Of a stretch of 64,000 bases of DNA, positions 8,051 to 16,661 are shown one piece after another. Numbering within the stretch: position 1 is the first letter of the stretch; every line of letters begins with the position of its first letter. The stretch is taken from positions 3,100,001 through 3,164,000 of the forward strand of contig NZ_CP104174.1 in assembly GCF_025200925.1 (NCBI RefSeq). The letters are read 5' to 3'. Below the pieces are notes generated by a model. The model saw only the letters and a list, made by a program, of their open reading frames with translations, was not told where the DNA came from and did no database searches. Made by a program: the position numbers and the translations under genes. The stretch comes from Bradyrhizobium sp. CB1015 (GTDB lineage: Bacteria; Pseudomonadota; Alphaproteobacteria; Rhizobiales; Xanthobacteraceae).

Positions 8051-8830
8051 TCAGGGACGGACGGCCGGCGTCTCCATCGGCAGGCCGCGCGCCCGCGACA
8101 TCAGGTACAGTTCGAGCGCGACCAGCTCGGGTGAGCCGTAATCATAGGCCTGGGCGCGGACCCCGCTCATGCAGCTGCGCAACCGGCGCTCGATTGACCC
8201 TAGCGTCTGCCACTCCAGGCGGTAGAGCGGATAGCCGGTCGGCTGTGCTTGCGTGATCGGGGCGCCGGCGAGGCGCTTGTCGAAATTGTCGTCGTGGCAA
8301 TTGGTGCAGGCAAGGTTGAGCTGGCCTTCGCGCTGCATGAAGAGGTCGCGGCCCTGGTCGACGAACGGCCTGAGCTGCGGATCGTCGCCGGCGGTGATCG
8401 GAATGCCGCGTGACTGGTGGCCGACGAAGGCGGACAATGCGAGCAGGTCGCGGCTCTCGTAGGGAAGCGGCGTCGCCTGCTGGTGATTGGCACGGCAGAG
8501 ATTGATCCGCTGATCGAGCGTGATTGGGCGCCCCAGCGCCTTGTCGAAGGCGGGATAACGCGCCGCGACGCCCTTCATGCTGCTGCGCGCATCGCCGTGG
8601 CAGTCTGCGCAGGCCTTGTCGGCGGTGCCGGTCGTCTTATTCCACAGCTGCTCGCCATCGAGCACGAACAGCATGCCGGCATTGGCAGTGTCGTCATCCT
8701 GCATCGCGCGGGTGTCCGGACCCATGAAGGCATAGCCGGAGCGGCGCGCGTCCGGCGGGACTTCTCCGGCAAGCAGGCCAGGGGCTGCGGCGAACAATGT
8801 TGCCGCCGCTATCGCGCGCCAAACAATCAT
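8051..8830 (-). CDS. soxA: SoxA, dihaem cytochrome c subunit of the SoxAX complex
   Basis: About 259 aa from ATG 8830, which overlaps the SoxZ stop (ATGA). Residues 1-21 form a Sec signal. Two c-type haem sites are visible, ACADCHGDA and ACTNCHDDN. The distal Arg-Cys element RRLRSCMSGVRA carries the cysteine that becomes the persulfide ligand in L-cysteine S-thiosulfotransferase. With SoxX it couples thiosulfate (or another sulfane) to the carrier SoxY, passing electrons to cytochrome c. It is the last gene of the operon. Both haem sites intact make it a two-haem SoxA rather than the single-haem variant. Confidence 0.9.
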   Translation of the reverse strand: MIVWRAIAAATLFAAAPGLLAGEVPPDARRSGYAFMGPDTRAMQDDDTANAGMLFVLDGEQLWNKTTGTADKACADCHGDARSSMKGVAARYPAFDKALGRPITLDQRINLCRANHQQATPLPYESRDLLALSAFVGHQSRGIPITAGDDPQLRPFVDQGRDLFMQREGQLNLACTNCHDDNFDKRLAGAPITQAQPTGYPLYRLEWQTLGSIERRLRSCMSGVRAQAYDYGSPELVALELYLMSRARGLPMETPAVRP

Positions 8831-9144
8831 TCGACCGTGATCGAGGCCGATGCGGTGGACGAATAGCCGTTGTCGCCGATCCATTCGAACTCGAACTTGC
8901 CGCTCTCCTTGGCCACCGTGAAGAACGACAAATATGGATTCGCCGTGATCGCCGGAAACAGATCGGCACGAAAGATCTCGGCGCCGTTGTAGCGGCAGAT
9001 GAAGCTCGTGATGATGTCGCGCGGCACGAGCCTGCCGTCCGCGGTGTGGCGGAAGCCTGTTTCCATGATGTGCGAGGTCAGCGTGCGGATCTCGATGATC
9101 TCGCCGCGTTTGGCTTTCGAGGGAACGTTGATGAGGGCGGCCAT
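8827..9144 (-). CDS. soxZ: SoxZ, sulfur-carrier partner of SoxY
   Basis: A 105-aa immunoglobulin-like protein starting at ATG 9144, coupled to SoxY (TGATG). It has no signal peptide, as usual; SoxZ is exported as a heterodimer with Tat-bearing SoxY. Typical segments are INVPSKAKRGEIIEIRTLTSHIMETGFR, FICRYNGAEIFRADLFPAITANPYLSFF and the C-terminal GDNGYSSTASASITV. It stabilises SoxY and guides its swinging arm. The gene overlaps soxA downstream by 4 bases. The Shine-Dalgarno GAGGAG is inside the last codons of soxY. Confidence 0.92.
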   Translation of the reverse strand: MAALINVPSKAKRGEIIEIRTLTSHIMETGFRHTADGRLVPRDIITSFICRYNGAEIFRADLFPAITANPYLSFFTVAKESGKFEFEWIGDNGYSSTASASITVE

Positions 9145-9611
9145 CAATTCATCTCCTCGGTGCAGGCCGCCAGCGTCACGACGATTTCGGCGGCAACCTG
9201 CCAGAACGTGTCGTCTGACAGGCGCGCGATCGCGACCACCTTCTGGGTGTCGGCGAGCCGGATCCTGGTCGACACCTGGGCTCGGCCGGAAGATGGGCTG
9301 AAATAGAAATTTCCGATGTTCGGTTGCGGATTCTTCTCGTTGAAGACGTGGATGCTCCTGACGTAATCGTCCGCCGTCATCGGGCTCGTAACGCTGACCG
9401 TCATCGGCACAGTATTGCCGTTCTCGACCAGCGGCGGAATGTCGAGCTTGATCCTGCCGCTGCGAAGCTGTGCTTCGCCGACGACGTTGCGGATCGCGGT
9501 GTTGAGCATCGCCGGCGTCGCTTGAAGCGGCCGCAGCGTCACGATTGGGATCGTCCCGGCGATTGTCACGCCTCCGGCGAGGTTCAAAAATTGTCGTCGC
9601 GTGGTTGGCAT
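9144..9611 (-). CDS. soxY: SoxY-type sulfur-carrier protein with atypical C-terminus
   Basis: A 155-aa periplasmic carrier from ATG 9611. It begins with a Tat signal (TTRRQFLNLAGGVTIAGTIP). The body matches SoxY: VGEAQLRSGRIKLDIPPLVENGNTVPMTV, then FNEKNPQPNIGNFYFSPSSGRAQVSTRIRLADTQKVVAIA. The protein ends VVTLAACTEEMN, whereas canonical SoxY ends in a flexible GGCGG carrying the sulfur-binding Cys. The single Cys is kept, but both preceding glycines are alanine and five residues follow it. Those extra codons contain the ribosome site of soxZ. It may work as a carrier with a stiffer arm or different partner, or the family may tolerate this. Confidence 0.82.
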   Translation of the reverse strand: MPTTRRQFLNLAGGVTIAGTIPIVTLRPLQATPAMLNTAIRNVVGEAQLRSGRIKLDIPPLVENGNTVPMTVSVTSPMTADDYVRSIHVFNEKNPQPNIGNFYFSPSSGRAQVSTRIRLADTQKVVAIARLSDDTFWQVAAEIVVTLAACTEEMN

Positions 9612-9615
9612 GAAC

Positions 9616-10053
9616 CTAGTCCCGGAGCGTTGCAAGAAAGGCCACGATGTCCTCGATCTCCGCAGCCGACAGGATCGGCTTCCCGGCGAAGTTGCGTCCG
9701 ACGCGGACGAAGCCGTCGTTGCGATAATAGGATGGCATGATGGTCTCCGGATTAAAGCGCGAAGCATCGACCAGTCGAAGCCGCAACTGGCTCACGGACC
9801 ACCGGTTCCCCGCACCGCCGAGATCAGGCGCGAGGTCGCCTTGGAACCGGGTCTCCGGAAATGGGCCGGAATGGCAGAGGATGCAGGTCGTCGTGCGTGC
9901 GAGCACCAGCGCGCGCCCACGCGCGGCATCACCGGGTGAGCCTGTGAGCGATTCTGGAATGCCGTCGCCGACGATTGCGTAGGGCACGAGCTCTTCGGCT
10001 CTTGCGCCAGGGGCAAGTGCAAGGCTTAGCGTGATCACCGCGGCGACAATCAA
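9616..10053 (-). CDS. soxX: SoxX, monohaem cytochrome c subunit of SoxAX
   Basis: About 145 aa if TTG 10053 is used, which gives a short Sec signal (IVAAVITLSLALAPGARA) cut before EELVPYAI. The frame stays open upstream, but that stretch (10094-10205) is a dispersed repeat, so longer starts are doubtful; GTG 10038 is a further option. The haem site is TTTCILCHSG, with a Met ligand in ETIMPSYYRN and the C-terminal EIEDIVAFLATLRD common to SoxX. It forms the SoxAX complex with SoxA. The stop lies 4 bases before the soxY start. Confidence 0.85.
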   Translation of the reverse strand: MIVAAVITLSLALAPGARAEELVPYAIVGDGIPESLTGSPGDAARGRALVLARTTTCILCHSGPFPETRFQGDLAPDLGGAGNRWSVSQLRLRLVDASRFNPETIMPSYYRNDGFVRVGRNFAGKPILSAAEIEDIVAFLATLRD

Positions 10054-10093
10054 TGGAATGTGAGACGAGAGATCGAGCCGCGAATTCCACTTA

Positions 10094-10205
10094 CCTCTCC
10101 CGCTTGCGGGAGAGGTCGGCGCGCAGCGCCGGGTGAGGGCTCTTTCTTCTGAGGGAGTCTTTGTTGTTGAGACTCCCCAACCCTCCCCCGCAGGCGGGGG
10201 AGGGA
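10094..10205. repeat. Dispersed repeat with two GC-rich hairpins inside the sox operon
   Basis: CCTCTCCCGC-TTG-CGGGAGAGG at the left end and CCCTCCCCCGC-AGGC-GGGGGAGGG at the right end flank about 60 bases with CGGCGCGCAGCGCCG. It resembles intergenic repeats widespread in Bradyrhizobium and Rhodopseudomonas. It separates the flavoprotein gene from soxX and could attenuate or stabilise the transcript. Confidence 0.7.
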
Positions 10206-10246
10206 GCGCAATGTGGTCGTGGCGGCAAGCTCGCTCCATCATTGCT

Positions 10247-11518
10247 CTAGCCAAAGGTGTCCGTCGTGATGGCCTGAAACCAGCGCTCCGCCTCCGCGGC
10301 CTCGCGGGCGCGCAATTCGCGCGGTGCATCGACCGGGCTGGTGGTGCCGCCCTCGACCTCGGCGAAGATGTCGCCACGCGGCTGGTAGTGGCCGGCAAGC
10401 GAGAAGCCGTAGCCGGGCGCGACGACGTTGTAACAGACGCCTGTCAGGCGTGGCATGTCCGGCGCGCGGCCGGCAAGGAGATTCACGATCGCGCTGGCGC
10501 AAGCCTTGCCTTGCGCGCTCGCGGCGGAGGCCGATTTGGGAATGCTGCCGCCGAGGCAGGCATCGCCAACGACGTGGACGTTCGGAACGAGCTTCGACTC
10601 GAACGTGCCGGGATCGATCGGGCACCAGCCGGTCGCGTCGGCAACGCCCGCGATGCCGGCGATGCGGCCGGCACGCTGCGGTGGGATGACGTTGGCGACA
10701 TCAGGGGTGTAGTTGCCGAACTCGGTGACGATGGTTCGTGTCGTCGGATCGACCGAGGTGACGCGGCCGCCTTGCGACAGTGCGACGCGTTCGATCATGT
10801 CGCCGTAGAGCTCCTTCCATGCCTTCTCGAACAGCCGCTGCTGCGAGAACGCGTCCTTGGCGTCGAGGATCAGAACTTTCGAGCGCGGCTTTCTCGACGT
10901 CAGGTAATGCGCGATCAGGCTCGCGCGCTCGTAAGGCGCTGGCGGGCACCGGGAAGGATTGGCCGGGATTGCAATGGCGACCGTGCCTCCGTCCGCCATC
11001 GTCTCCAATTGCCTGCGTAGCAAAAGAGTCTGAGCGCCGGCTTTCCAGGCATGCGGCATCGTCTCCGACGCGGCGTCGTCGTAGCCGGGCAGGGCTTCGA
11101 GATGGAAGTCGATGCCGGGCGAGAGCACGAGACGATCATAGCCAAACGTGCTGCCGTCGCCCGTCGTCACACGACGCGTCTGTGTGTCGATGCCCGTCGC
11201 AGCCTGGATGACGACGCCGATGCCCCCGGCGGCAAGCTTGTCATAGCCGAATTGCTGCGCCTCGATCTCGCGCAGGCCCGCGATCACCTCGTTGCTGAAG
11301 GGGCAGGAGATGTAGGTCTTGTTCGGCTCGATCAGGGTGACCTGCAATCTTGCATCGGCGCGCTTGAGCGCGCGGGCACAAGCCGCGCCGCCAAAGCCGC
11401 CGCCGACCACGACGACGCGGCCCGCCGACTGCGCGCGCAGGATCGAAGGTGCGGCGAGCGATGTGGCCGCGGCGGCGATGCTGAGGGCGGCGTTCCGCCG
11501 CGTCACCGGCGCATTCAT
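10247..11518 (-). CDS. Flavocytochrome c sulfide dehydrogenase flavoprotein subunit (SoxF/FccB-like)
   Basis: A 423-aa periplasmic FAD protein from ATG 11518 with a twin-arginine leader (TRRNAALSIAAAATSLAAPS). The dinucleotide fold VVVVGGGFGGAACARALKR starts the mature part. Further family marks are TYISCPFSNEVIAG (a redox-active Cys site), ANPSRCPPAPYERASLI (the second Cys), HVVGDACLGGSIPKSASAASAQGK for FAD closure, and the C-terminal flavocytochrome c domain TGVCYNVVAPGYGFSLAGHYQP. It oxidises sulfide or supports Sox turnover, passing electrons to a c-type cytochrome. A dedicated FccA cytochrome is not adjacent; SoxX lies downstream beyond a repeat. The reading frame is open far upstream as a shadow of the next gene. 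Confidence 0.88.
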   Translation of the reverse strand: MNAPVTRRNAALSIAAAATSLAAPSILRAQSAGRVVVVGGGFGGAACARALKRADARLQVTLIEPNKTYISCPFSNEVIAGLREIEAQQFGYDKLAAGGIGVVIQAATGIDTQTRRVTTGDGSTFGYDRLVLSPGIDFHLEALPGYDDAASETMPHAWKAGAQTLLLRRQLETMADGGTVAIAIPANPSRCPPAPYERASLIAHYLTSRKPRSKVLILDAKDAFSQQRLFEKAWKELYGDMIERVALSQGGRVTSVDPTTRTIVTEFGNYTPDVANVIPPQRAGRIAGIAGVADATGWCPIDPGTFESKLVPNVHVVGDACLGGSIPKSASAASAQGKACASAIVNLLAGRAPDMPRLTGVCYNVVAPGYGFSLAGHYQPRGDIFAEVEGGTTSPVDAPRELRAREAAEAERWFQAITTDTFG

Positions 11519-11570
11519 GAGACCTGTCCGGAAAATGCTGCGGCGGCCGATACGGCCGCCGCGATTTGTC

Positions 11571-11622
11571 GTTTGAGCATGATCTTTTCGGAAAACCGCT
11601 CCACACTTTTCCGGATCATGCT
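11571..11622. repeat. Half copy of repeat family A
   Basis: GTTTGAGCATGATC..CGGAAAACCG..CCGGATCATGCT matches the second hairpin of the elements at 2106-2208 and 24629-24730. It fills the gap between the molybdenum-hydroxylase large subunit and the flavoprotein gene and ends next to the former's stop codon. Confidence 0.8.
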
Positions 11623-13809
11623 TTACGCGAAGGTGATGTTCTGGTCGCGCAGCGGCACCTGGCGGATGCGCTTGCCGGTCGCGGCGAAGTACGCATTCAG
11701 CACGGCCGGCGCGGCGACGCCGATGGTCGGCTCGCCGACGCCGCCCCAGAACCCGCCGCTCGGCACCATCACCGTCTCCACCTTCGGCATCTCGTTGATG
11801 CGCATCGAATTGTAGCTGTCGAAGTTGGTCTGCTCGATCTTGCCGTCCTTCACCGTACACCCGCCGTAGAACAGCGCGGAGAGGCCATAGACGAAGGAGC
11901 CGGCGACCTGTCGCTCCACCTGCGCCGGATTGACGACGTAGCCGGGATCGGTGGAGGCGACGATGCGATGCACCTTGATCTTGCTGCCGTCGGTTACCGA
12001 GATCTCGGCGGCGCCGGCGACATAGCTGCCATAGCCCATCACCTGCGCGATGCCGCGATAGACGCCTTGCGGCGCCGGCGTGTTCCAGCCGATCTTCTCG
12101 GCAACCGCGTTGAGCACCGCGAGGTGCTTGGGGTGGTTGCCCATCAGCTTGCGGCGGAATTCGAGCGGGTCCTGGCCTGCGGCATGGGCGAGCTCGTCCA
12201 TGAAGCATTCCATGTAGATCGCGTTGTGATTGACGTTGACGCCGCGCCAGAAGCCGGGCGGGACGTGCGGGTTGCGCATCGCATGCTCGACCAGAAGGTT
12301 CGGCACCGAATAGCCGATCGCGGCTTCGCCGGATTGGGCGACGCCCTGGAATGCCGCGGGATCCATGCCGTTCTGCAACGCTTCGGGGCGGAGCGAGAAC
12401 AGGATCGATTGCCCGGACAGGCGGTAGTGCAGGGCGATCAGGTTGTTGTTGGCATCGAACGCGCCGGTCATCTTGCACTGGGTGATCGGGTGATACCTGC
12501 CGTGCGCCATGTCCTCTTCGCGCGACCACAGCAGCTTGATTGGCGTGCCCGGCATCTGCTTGGCGATCATGACGGCCTGGCGGACATAGTCGGTCTGGCC
12601 GCGCCGGCCGAAGCCGCCGCCTGGCATCACCTTGTGCACGTCGCACTTCTCGGCCGGCAGGCCGGACGCCTCCAGGACCGCCGCGAACGCCGCCTCGCCG
12701 TTCTGCGTGCCGCACCAGACCTCGCACTTATCTGCCGTATAGAGCGCGGTGGCGTTCATCGGCTCCATCGTGGCGTGGTTCTGGTAGGGATAGGAGTAGA
12801 CGGCCTCGACCTTCTTGGCGGCACCGGCAATCGCAGCCTTCGCATCGCCGTTCTTGTTGCCGACATAGGCCGGCTGTGAATTGTCGAGGCCCTCGGCCAG
12901 CCATTTCGCGATCGACTCGCTGGAGACCTTTGCGTTGTCGCCCTCGTCCCAGACGATCGGCAGCGCCTCCAGCGCGGTCTTGGCGTGCCACCAGGTGTCG
13001 GCGACAACGGCGACGGCGGTGTCGCCGACCTTGATCACCTTCTTGACGCCTTTCATGTTGGCGATCTTGGCGTCGTCAAAGCTCTTCAGCTTGCCGCCGA
13101 ACACCGGGCAGTCCTTGATCGCGGCGTTCAGCATGCCCGGCAGCTTGACGTCGATGCCGTAGACCATCGCGCCGGTGGTCTTGTCGGCGGTGTCGAGCCG
13201 ATTGACGCCCTTGCCGATCAGCTTCCAGTCCTTCGGATCCTTCAGCTTGACGTCCGCCGGCGGCGTCAGTTTCGCCGCAGCCTCGGAGACCTTGCCGTAG
13301 GTCGTGGTCCGGCCCGACGGCGTATGGGTGATGACGCTGTTCTCGGCCCTGCATTCGGAGGCCGGCACTTTCCAGGCATCCGCTGCGGCCTGGATCAGCA
13401 TCACGCGCGCGGTGGCGCCGCCCTTGCGGACATAGTCCTGCGAGGAGCGGATGCCGCGGCTGCCGCCGGTGGAGAAATCGCCCCAGACGCGCTTGCGGGC
13501 GACGCTCTGGCCGGGGGTCGGATATTCGGTCGTGACCTTGGTCCAGTCGCACTCGAGCTCCTCGGCGACCAGCTGGGCGAGGCCGGTCAGCGAGCCTTGG
13601 CCCATCTCCGAGCGGGCGATGCGGATCACCACGGTGTCGTCGGGCCTGACCACGACCCAGGCGCCGATCTCGGGCGAGCCGTCGGCGGCACGGACCACGG
13701 CGGGGCCGCCGAAGGGGAGGTCGAGACCGATGGCGAGGCCGGCACCGACCGCGGCCGTGCCGATGACGAAGGCGCGGCGATTGAGCCGCGGCGAGATATG
13801 CTTGTTCAT
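11623..13809 (-). CDS. Molybdenum-cofactor aldehyde/isoquinoline oxidoreductase-type large subunit (xanthine dehydrogenase family)
   Basis: A 728-aa Tat-exported protein (LNRRAFVIGTAAVGAGLAIGL). It belongs to the periplasmic two-subunit branch related to isoquinoline 1-oxidoreductase IorB and membrane-linked aldehyde dehydrogenases. Visible marks are EIGAWVVVRPDDTVVIRIARSEMGQGSLTG, MPGGGFGRRGQTDYV, SREEDMAHGRYHPITQCKM, FWRGVNVNHNAIYMECFMDELAHA and the C-terminal GVGEPTIGVAAPAVLNA, with the Glu next to the Mo site. It binds molybdopterin cytosine dinucleotide and hydroxylates an aldehyde or N-heterocycle. The iron-sulfur subunit is encoded just upstream. No FAD subunit is present, as expected for this branch, so electrons probably leave via cytochromes. 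The substrate cannot be read from sequence. Confidence 0.85.
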   Translation of the reverse strand: MNKHISPRLNRRAFVIGTAAVGAGLAIGLDLPFGGPAVVRAADGSPEIGAWVVVRPDDTVVIRIARSEMGQGSLTGLAQLVAEELECDWTKVTTEYPTPGQSVARKRVWGDFSTGGSRGIRSSQDYVRKGGATARVMLIQAAADAWKVPASECRAENSVITHTPSGRTTTYGKVSEAAAKLTPPADVKLKDPKDWKLIGKGVNRLDTADKTTGAMVYGIDVKLPGMLNAAIKDCPVFGGKLKSFDDAKIANMKGVKKVIKVGDTAVAVVADTWWHAKTALEALPIVWDEGDNAKVSSESIAKWLAEGLDNSQPAYVGNKNGDAKAAIAGAAKKVEAVYSYPYQNHATMEPMNATALYTADKCEVWCGTQNGEAAFAAVLEASGLPAEKCDVHKVMPGGGFGRRGQTDYVRQAVMIAKQMPGTPIKLLWSREEDMAHGRYHPITQCKMTGAFDANNNLIALHYRLSGQSILFSLRPEALQNGMDPAAFQGVAQSGEAAIGYSVPNLLVEHAMRNPHVPPGFWRGVNVNHNAIYMECFMDELAHAAGQDPLEFRRKLMGNHPKHLAVLNAVAEKIGWNTPAPQGVYRGIAQVMGYGSYVAGAAEISVTDGSKIKVHRIVASTDPGYVVNPAQVERQVAGSFVYGLSALFYGGCTVKDGKIEQTNFDSYNSMRINEMPKVETVMVPSGGFWGGVGEPTIGVAAPAVLNAYFAATGKRIRQVPLRDQNITFA

Positions 13810-13821
13810 GTGGGGATTTCC

Positions 13822-14271
<450 letters not shown>

Positions 14272-14611
14272 CGCAAGTCCCCTGATTGGCCCAATCCACC
14301 GATTGAACTCAGGGGCGCAATGTGTCGGGCAAACTGGAACGGTTCAAATCAACAGTCCGAGGGGTGGCCGGAACGCATGGCCCTGTCGCTCTGGTGTATG
14401 GACCGGGACGTCGTTTTGCCTCATCCCTTCGCAATCGATTCGGGTTGACGCCTTATTCCGAGGGCGCCAATCCGCGGCTTGAGGCGACGTCCGGCTATGA
14501 ATGCCGGTTCCAGGGCCCCGCACGGCTTGCGCAGCGGCGACAGTTTGTCTCTTTTGCCGGGGTGCAAGTCGCGGGCACTTTGGTACACTGCGCCGACGCA
14601 AAAGGAGTTCC
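14272..14611. other. Divergent intergenic region between the Mo-hydroxylase/sox operon and the radical SAM gene
   Basis: About 340 bases without a credible gene. GATTGG-C-CCAATC (14284-14296) is a short inverted repeat just upstream of the minus-strand start and could be an operator. AAGGAG at 14602-14607 is the ribosome site of the radical SAM gene. I see no FixK, sigma-54 or riboswitch-like element. Confidence 0.45.
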
Positions 14612-16213
14612 ATGAACGTGCCGAGTCCCTGCAACGTACTGATGCTCTACCCGCTGTTCTCGGCAGAGTCCTTCTGGACCTTCGGCGAATCTTGCAAAGT
14701 GCTGGGGGTCAAGCGCCCGGCCGCCCCCCTGGGCCTGATCACCGTTGCCGCGATGCTGCCCAAGAGCTGGACGGTCCGACTGATCGATTGCAACACGGCG
14801 TCCTTCGGCGAGGAGGATCTCGCCTGGGCCGACGTCGTGTTCACCGGCGGAATGTTGCCCCAGCAGGCCGACACGTTGCGCCTGATCGAGCTCTGCCGCG
14901 CGGCCGGCAAGCCGGTCGTGGTCGGCGGACCGGATCCCACCTCGAGCCCCCACATCTACGAGCGGGCAGATTTCCGGGTGCTCGGCGAGGCCGAGAGCGT
15001 CATCGACGAATTCATCGCAGCCTGGGAGAGTGGCGCGCGGTCCGGCGTCTTCACCGCACCAAAGTTCCAGGCCGACGTCACCAAGACGCCGGTGCCGCGC
15101 TTCGACCTGCTCAAGTTCGAGGACTACCTCTATCTCGGTGTGCAATATTCGCGCGGCTGTCCCTTCACCTGCGAGTTCTGCGACATCATCGAGCTCTACG
15201 GGCGCGTGCCGCGGACCAAGACGATCGAGCAGATGTTCGTCGAGCTCGAGACGCTCTACAAGATGGGCTATCGCGGCCATCTGGATTTCGTCGACGACAA
15301 TTTCATCGGCAACAAGAAGTCGCTGCGGCAATTCCTGCCGAAGCTCGCCGAATGGCAGCGCACGCACGGCTATCCGTTCGAATTCTCCACGGAAGCCTCG
15401 GTCAATCTCGCCGACGATGCGGAGCTCTTGGAGCTGATGGGTGCGGCGAATTTCTTCGGCATCTTCGTCGGCATCGAAAGTCCGGATCCCGAGACGCTGG
15501 TCGCGATGCGCAAGAAGCAGAACACGCGGCGCAACATCGCCGAGAGCATCCACAAGATCTACGCCGCCGGCATGCTCGTCACCGCGGGCTTCATCGTCGG
15601 CTTCGACAACGAGAAGGTCTCGATGGCGGAGTCGATGATCGAGTTCATCGAGGAGGCGGCGATTCCCGTGGCCATGGTCGGCCTGCTCTATGCCTTGCCG
15701 AATACGCAGCTCACGCGCCGCCTGGAGCGCGAAGGCCGGCTGCATTCGGGCCATGACGTGGCGCCGACCATCGGCGCCGACCAGTGCATGGCGGGCATCA
15801 ATTTCGATCCGGTGCGCCCGTTGCGCGATATCCTGACGGACTACAAGCGGGTGCTGGAGCACATCTACAGTCCGGCCGCCTACGCAGCCCGCGTCGAGCG
15901 CCTGATGACGTTGCTCGACCGATCCAGGCAGCGTTCCGAGCTGGCCGAAGGTGATATCCGCTCCAAGCTCGGCGCCATGGAGACGGTGCACAAGGTGGTC
16001 TCCGCCCTTCCCGAGGCGCGGGGGGCGCTCTGGCAGACCTTCATGAACTGCGCCAAGCGCGACACGTCATCGGCGCGCATCGCCGTACAGATGATCGCGG
16101 CCTATGCGCATCTCGGACCGTACTCGCGCAAGGTCATCGCGGCCATCGACGAGCGCCTGGCCGCGCTGGACAACGAGACCATCACGCCTGCTGTCGGCGT
16201 GACGGCGGCCTGA
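14612..16213 (+). CDS. B12-binding domain radical SAM protein (DUF4070-type C-terminus)
   Basis: A 533-aa cytosolic enzyme, start fixed by AAGGAG 4 bases before ATG 14612. Residues 1-140 form a cobalamin-binding domain (FGESCKVLGVKRPAAPLGLITVAAMLP, VVFTGGMLPQQ, VVVGGPDPT). The radical SAM core follows, with CPFTCEFCDIIELYGR supplying the CxxxCxxC cluster, then DDNFIGNKK, EFSTEASVNLA and FFGIFVGIESPDPETL. The C-terminal part (residues about 370-520) has the four-helix character of DUF4070 proteins. Relatives include the hopanoid methylase HpnP and many uncharacterised C-methylases. The N-terminus differs from what I remember of HpnP, so I would not name it. No pathway genes are adjacent. Confidence 0.8.
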   Translation: MNVPSPCNVLMLYPLFSAESFWTFGESCKVLGVKRPAAPLGLITVAAMLPKSWTVRLIDCNTASFGEEDLAWADVVFTGGMLPQQADTLRLIELCRAAGKPVVVGGPDPTSSPHIYERADFRVLGEAESVIDEFIAAWESGARSGVFTAPKFQADVTKTPVPRFDLLKFEDYLYLGVQYSRGCPFTCEFCDIIELYGRVPRTKTIEQMFVELETLYKMGYRGHLDFVDDNFIGNKKSLRQFLPKLAEWQRTHGYPFEFSTEASVNLADDAELLELMGAANFFGIFVGIESPDPETLVAMRKKQNTRRNIAESIHKIYAAGMLVTAGFIVGFDNEKVSMAESMIEFIEEAAIPVAMVGLLYALPNTQLTRRLEREGRLHSGHDVAPTIGADQCMAGINFDPVRPLRDILTDYKRVLEHIYSPAAYAARVERLMTLLDRSRQRSELAEGDIRSKLGAMETVHKVVSALPEARGALWQTFMNCAKRDTSSARIAVQMIAAYAHLGPYSRKVIAAIDERLAALDNETITPAVGVTAA

Positions 16214-16217
16214 CGGC

Positions 16218-16390
16218 TTACATCACCGCGAGCCGCAAGAAGAGCTCATCACGCTGCCGAGCGCGGCAAAGCCCGCGCCGAGCGCCAGCGCCAGTGTCGC
16301 GCCGCCATGACCCGCGAGCGCGAAGCAGGCGGCGGCGAGCGCCGCGCCGGTCGTCTGCCCCGTCAGGCGCATGGCGAGGCCACAAGCAAA
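16218..16390 (-). pseudogene. MFS transporter C-terminal remnant, frameshifted
   Basis: On the minus strand, RLTGQTTGAALAAACFALAGHGGATLALALGAGFAALGSVMS looks like the last two helices of an EmrB/QacA-type MFS permease. The expected ending FLRLAV is found in another frame (FLRLAVM then stop), so a one-base deletion near 16240-16250 has broken it. Upstream of about 16390 the similarity stops. I infer a decayed fragment left downstream of the radical SAM gene. Confidence 0.45.
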
Positions 16391-16661
16391 ACTCGAAAGA
16401 CAACCCCATGCACAGTAGAAGGCCCTTTGATCGATAAGGCATTTTCCTGCCGTGTCGCGGCGGCGGTCACGGCCGCGATCAAGTTGACCCGTCGGGCAAA
16501 ACACTGGCAGGATGCCAACGTGCCAGCGATCGGGTCGGGAGCCGGCCGCATGCGCGTCCTGGGCGCACCGTCTCCACCACGCCGACGTTGAGACAGATCA
16601 ACACTCGCCCTGCGCGGCCGCCCGACCTTTCCATCGGCGCATCGATGGAAGGACGGCCCGT

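Noticed and set aside
10247..12727. An 826-residue open frame on the minus strand
   Set aside because: The N-terminal half is an Arg-rich shadow of the molybdenum hydroxylase large subunit read in another frame and passes through repeat family A. Only the part from 11518 downward is the flavoprotein.
14284..14296. GATTGG-C-CCAATC as a definite operator of the sox run
   Set aside because: It is a short inverted repeat without a known regulator or second copy; kept only as a note in the intergenic entry.
14612..16213. Naming the radical SAM gene hpnP
   Set aside because: The architecture (B12-binding, radical SAM, DUF4070) is shared by many C-methylases, and the N-terminus does not match what I remember of HpnP. 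No hopanoid genes are adjacent.
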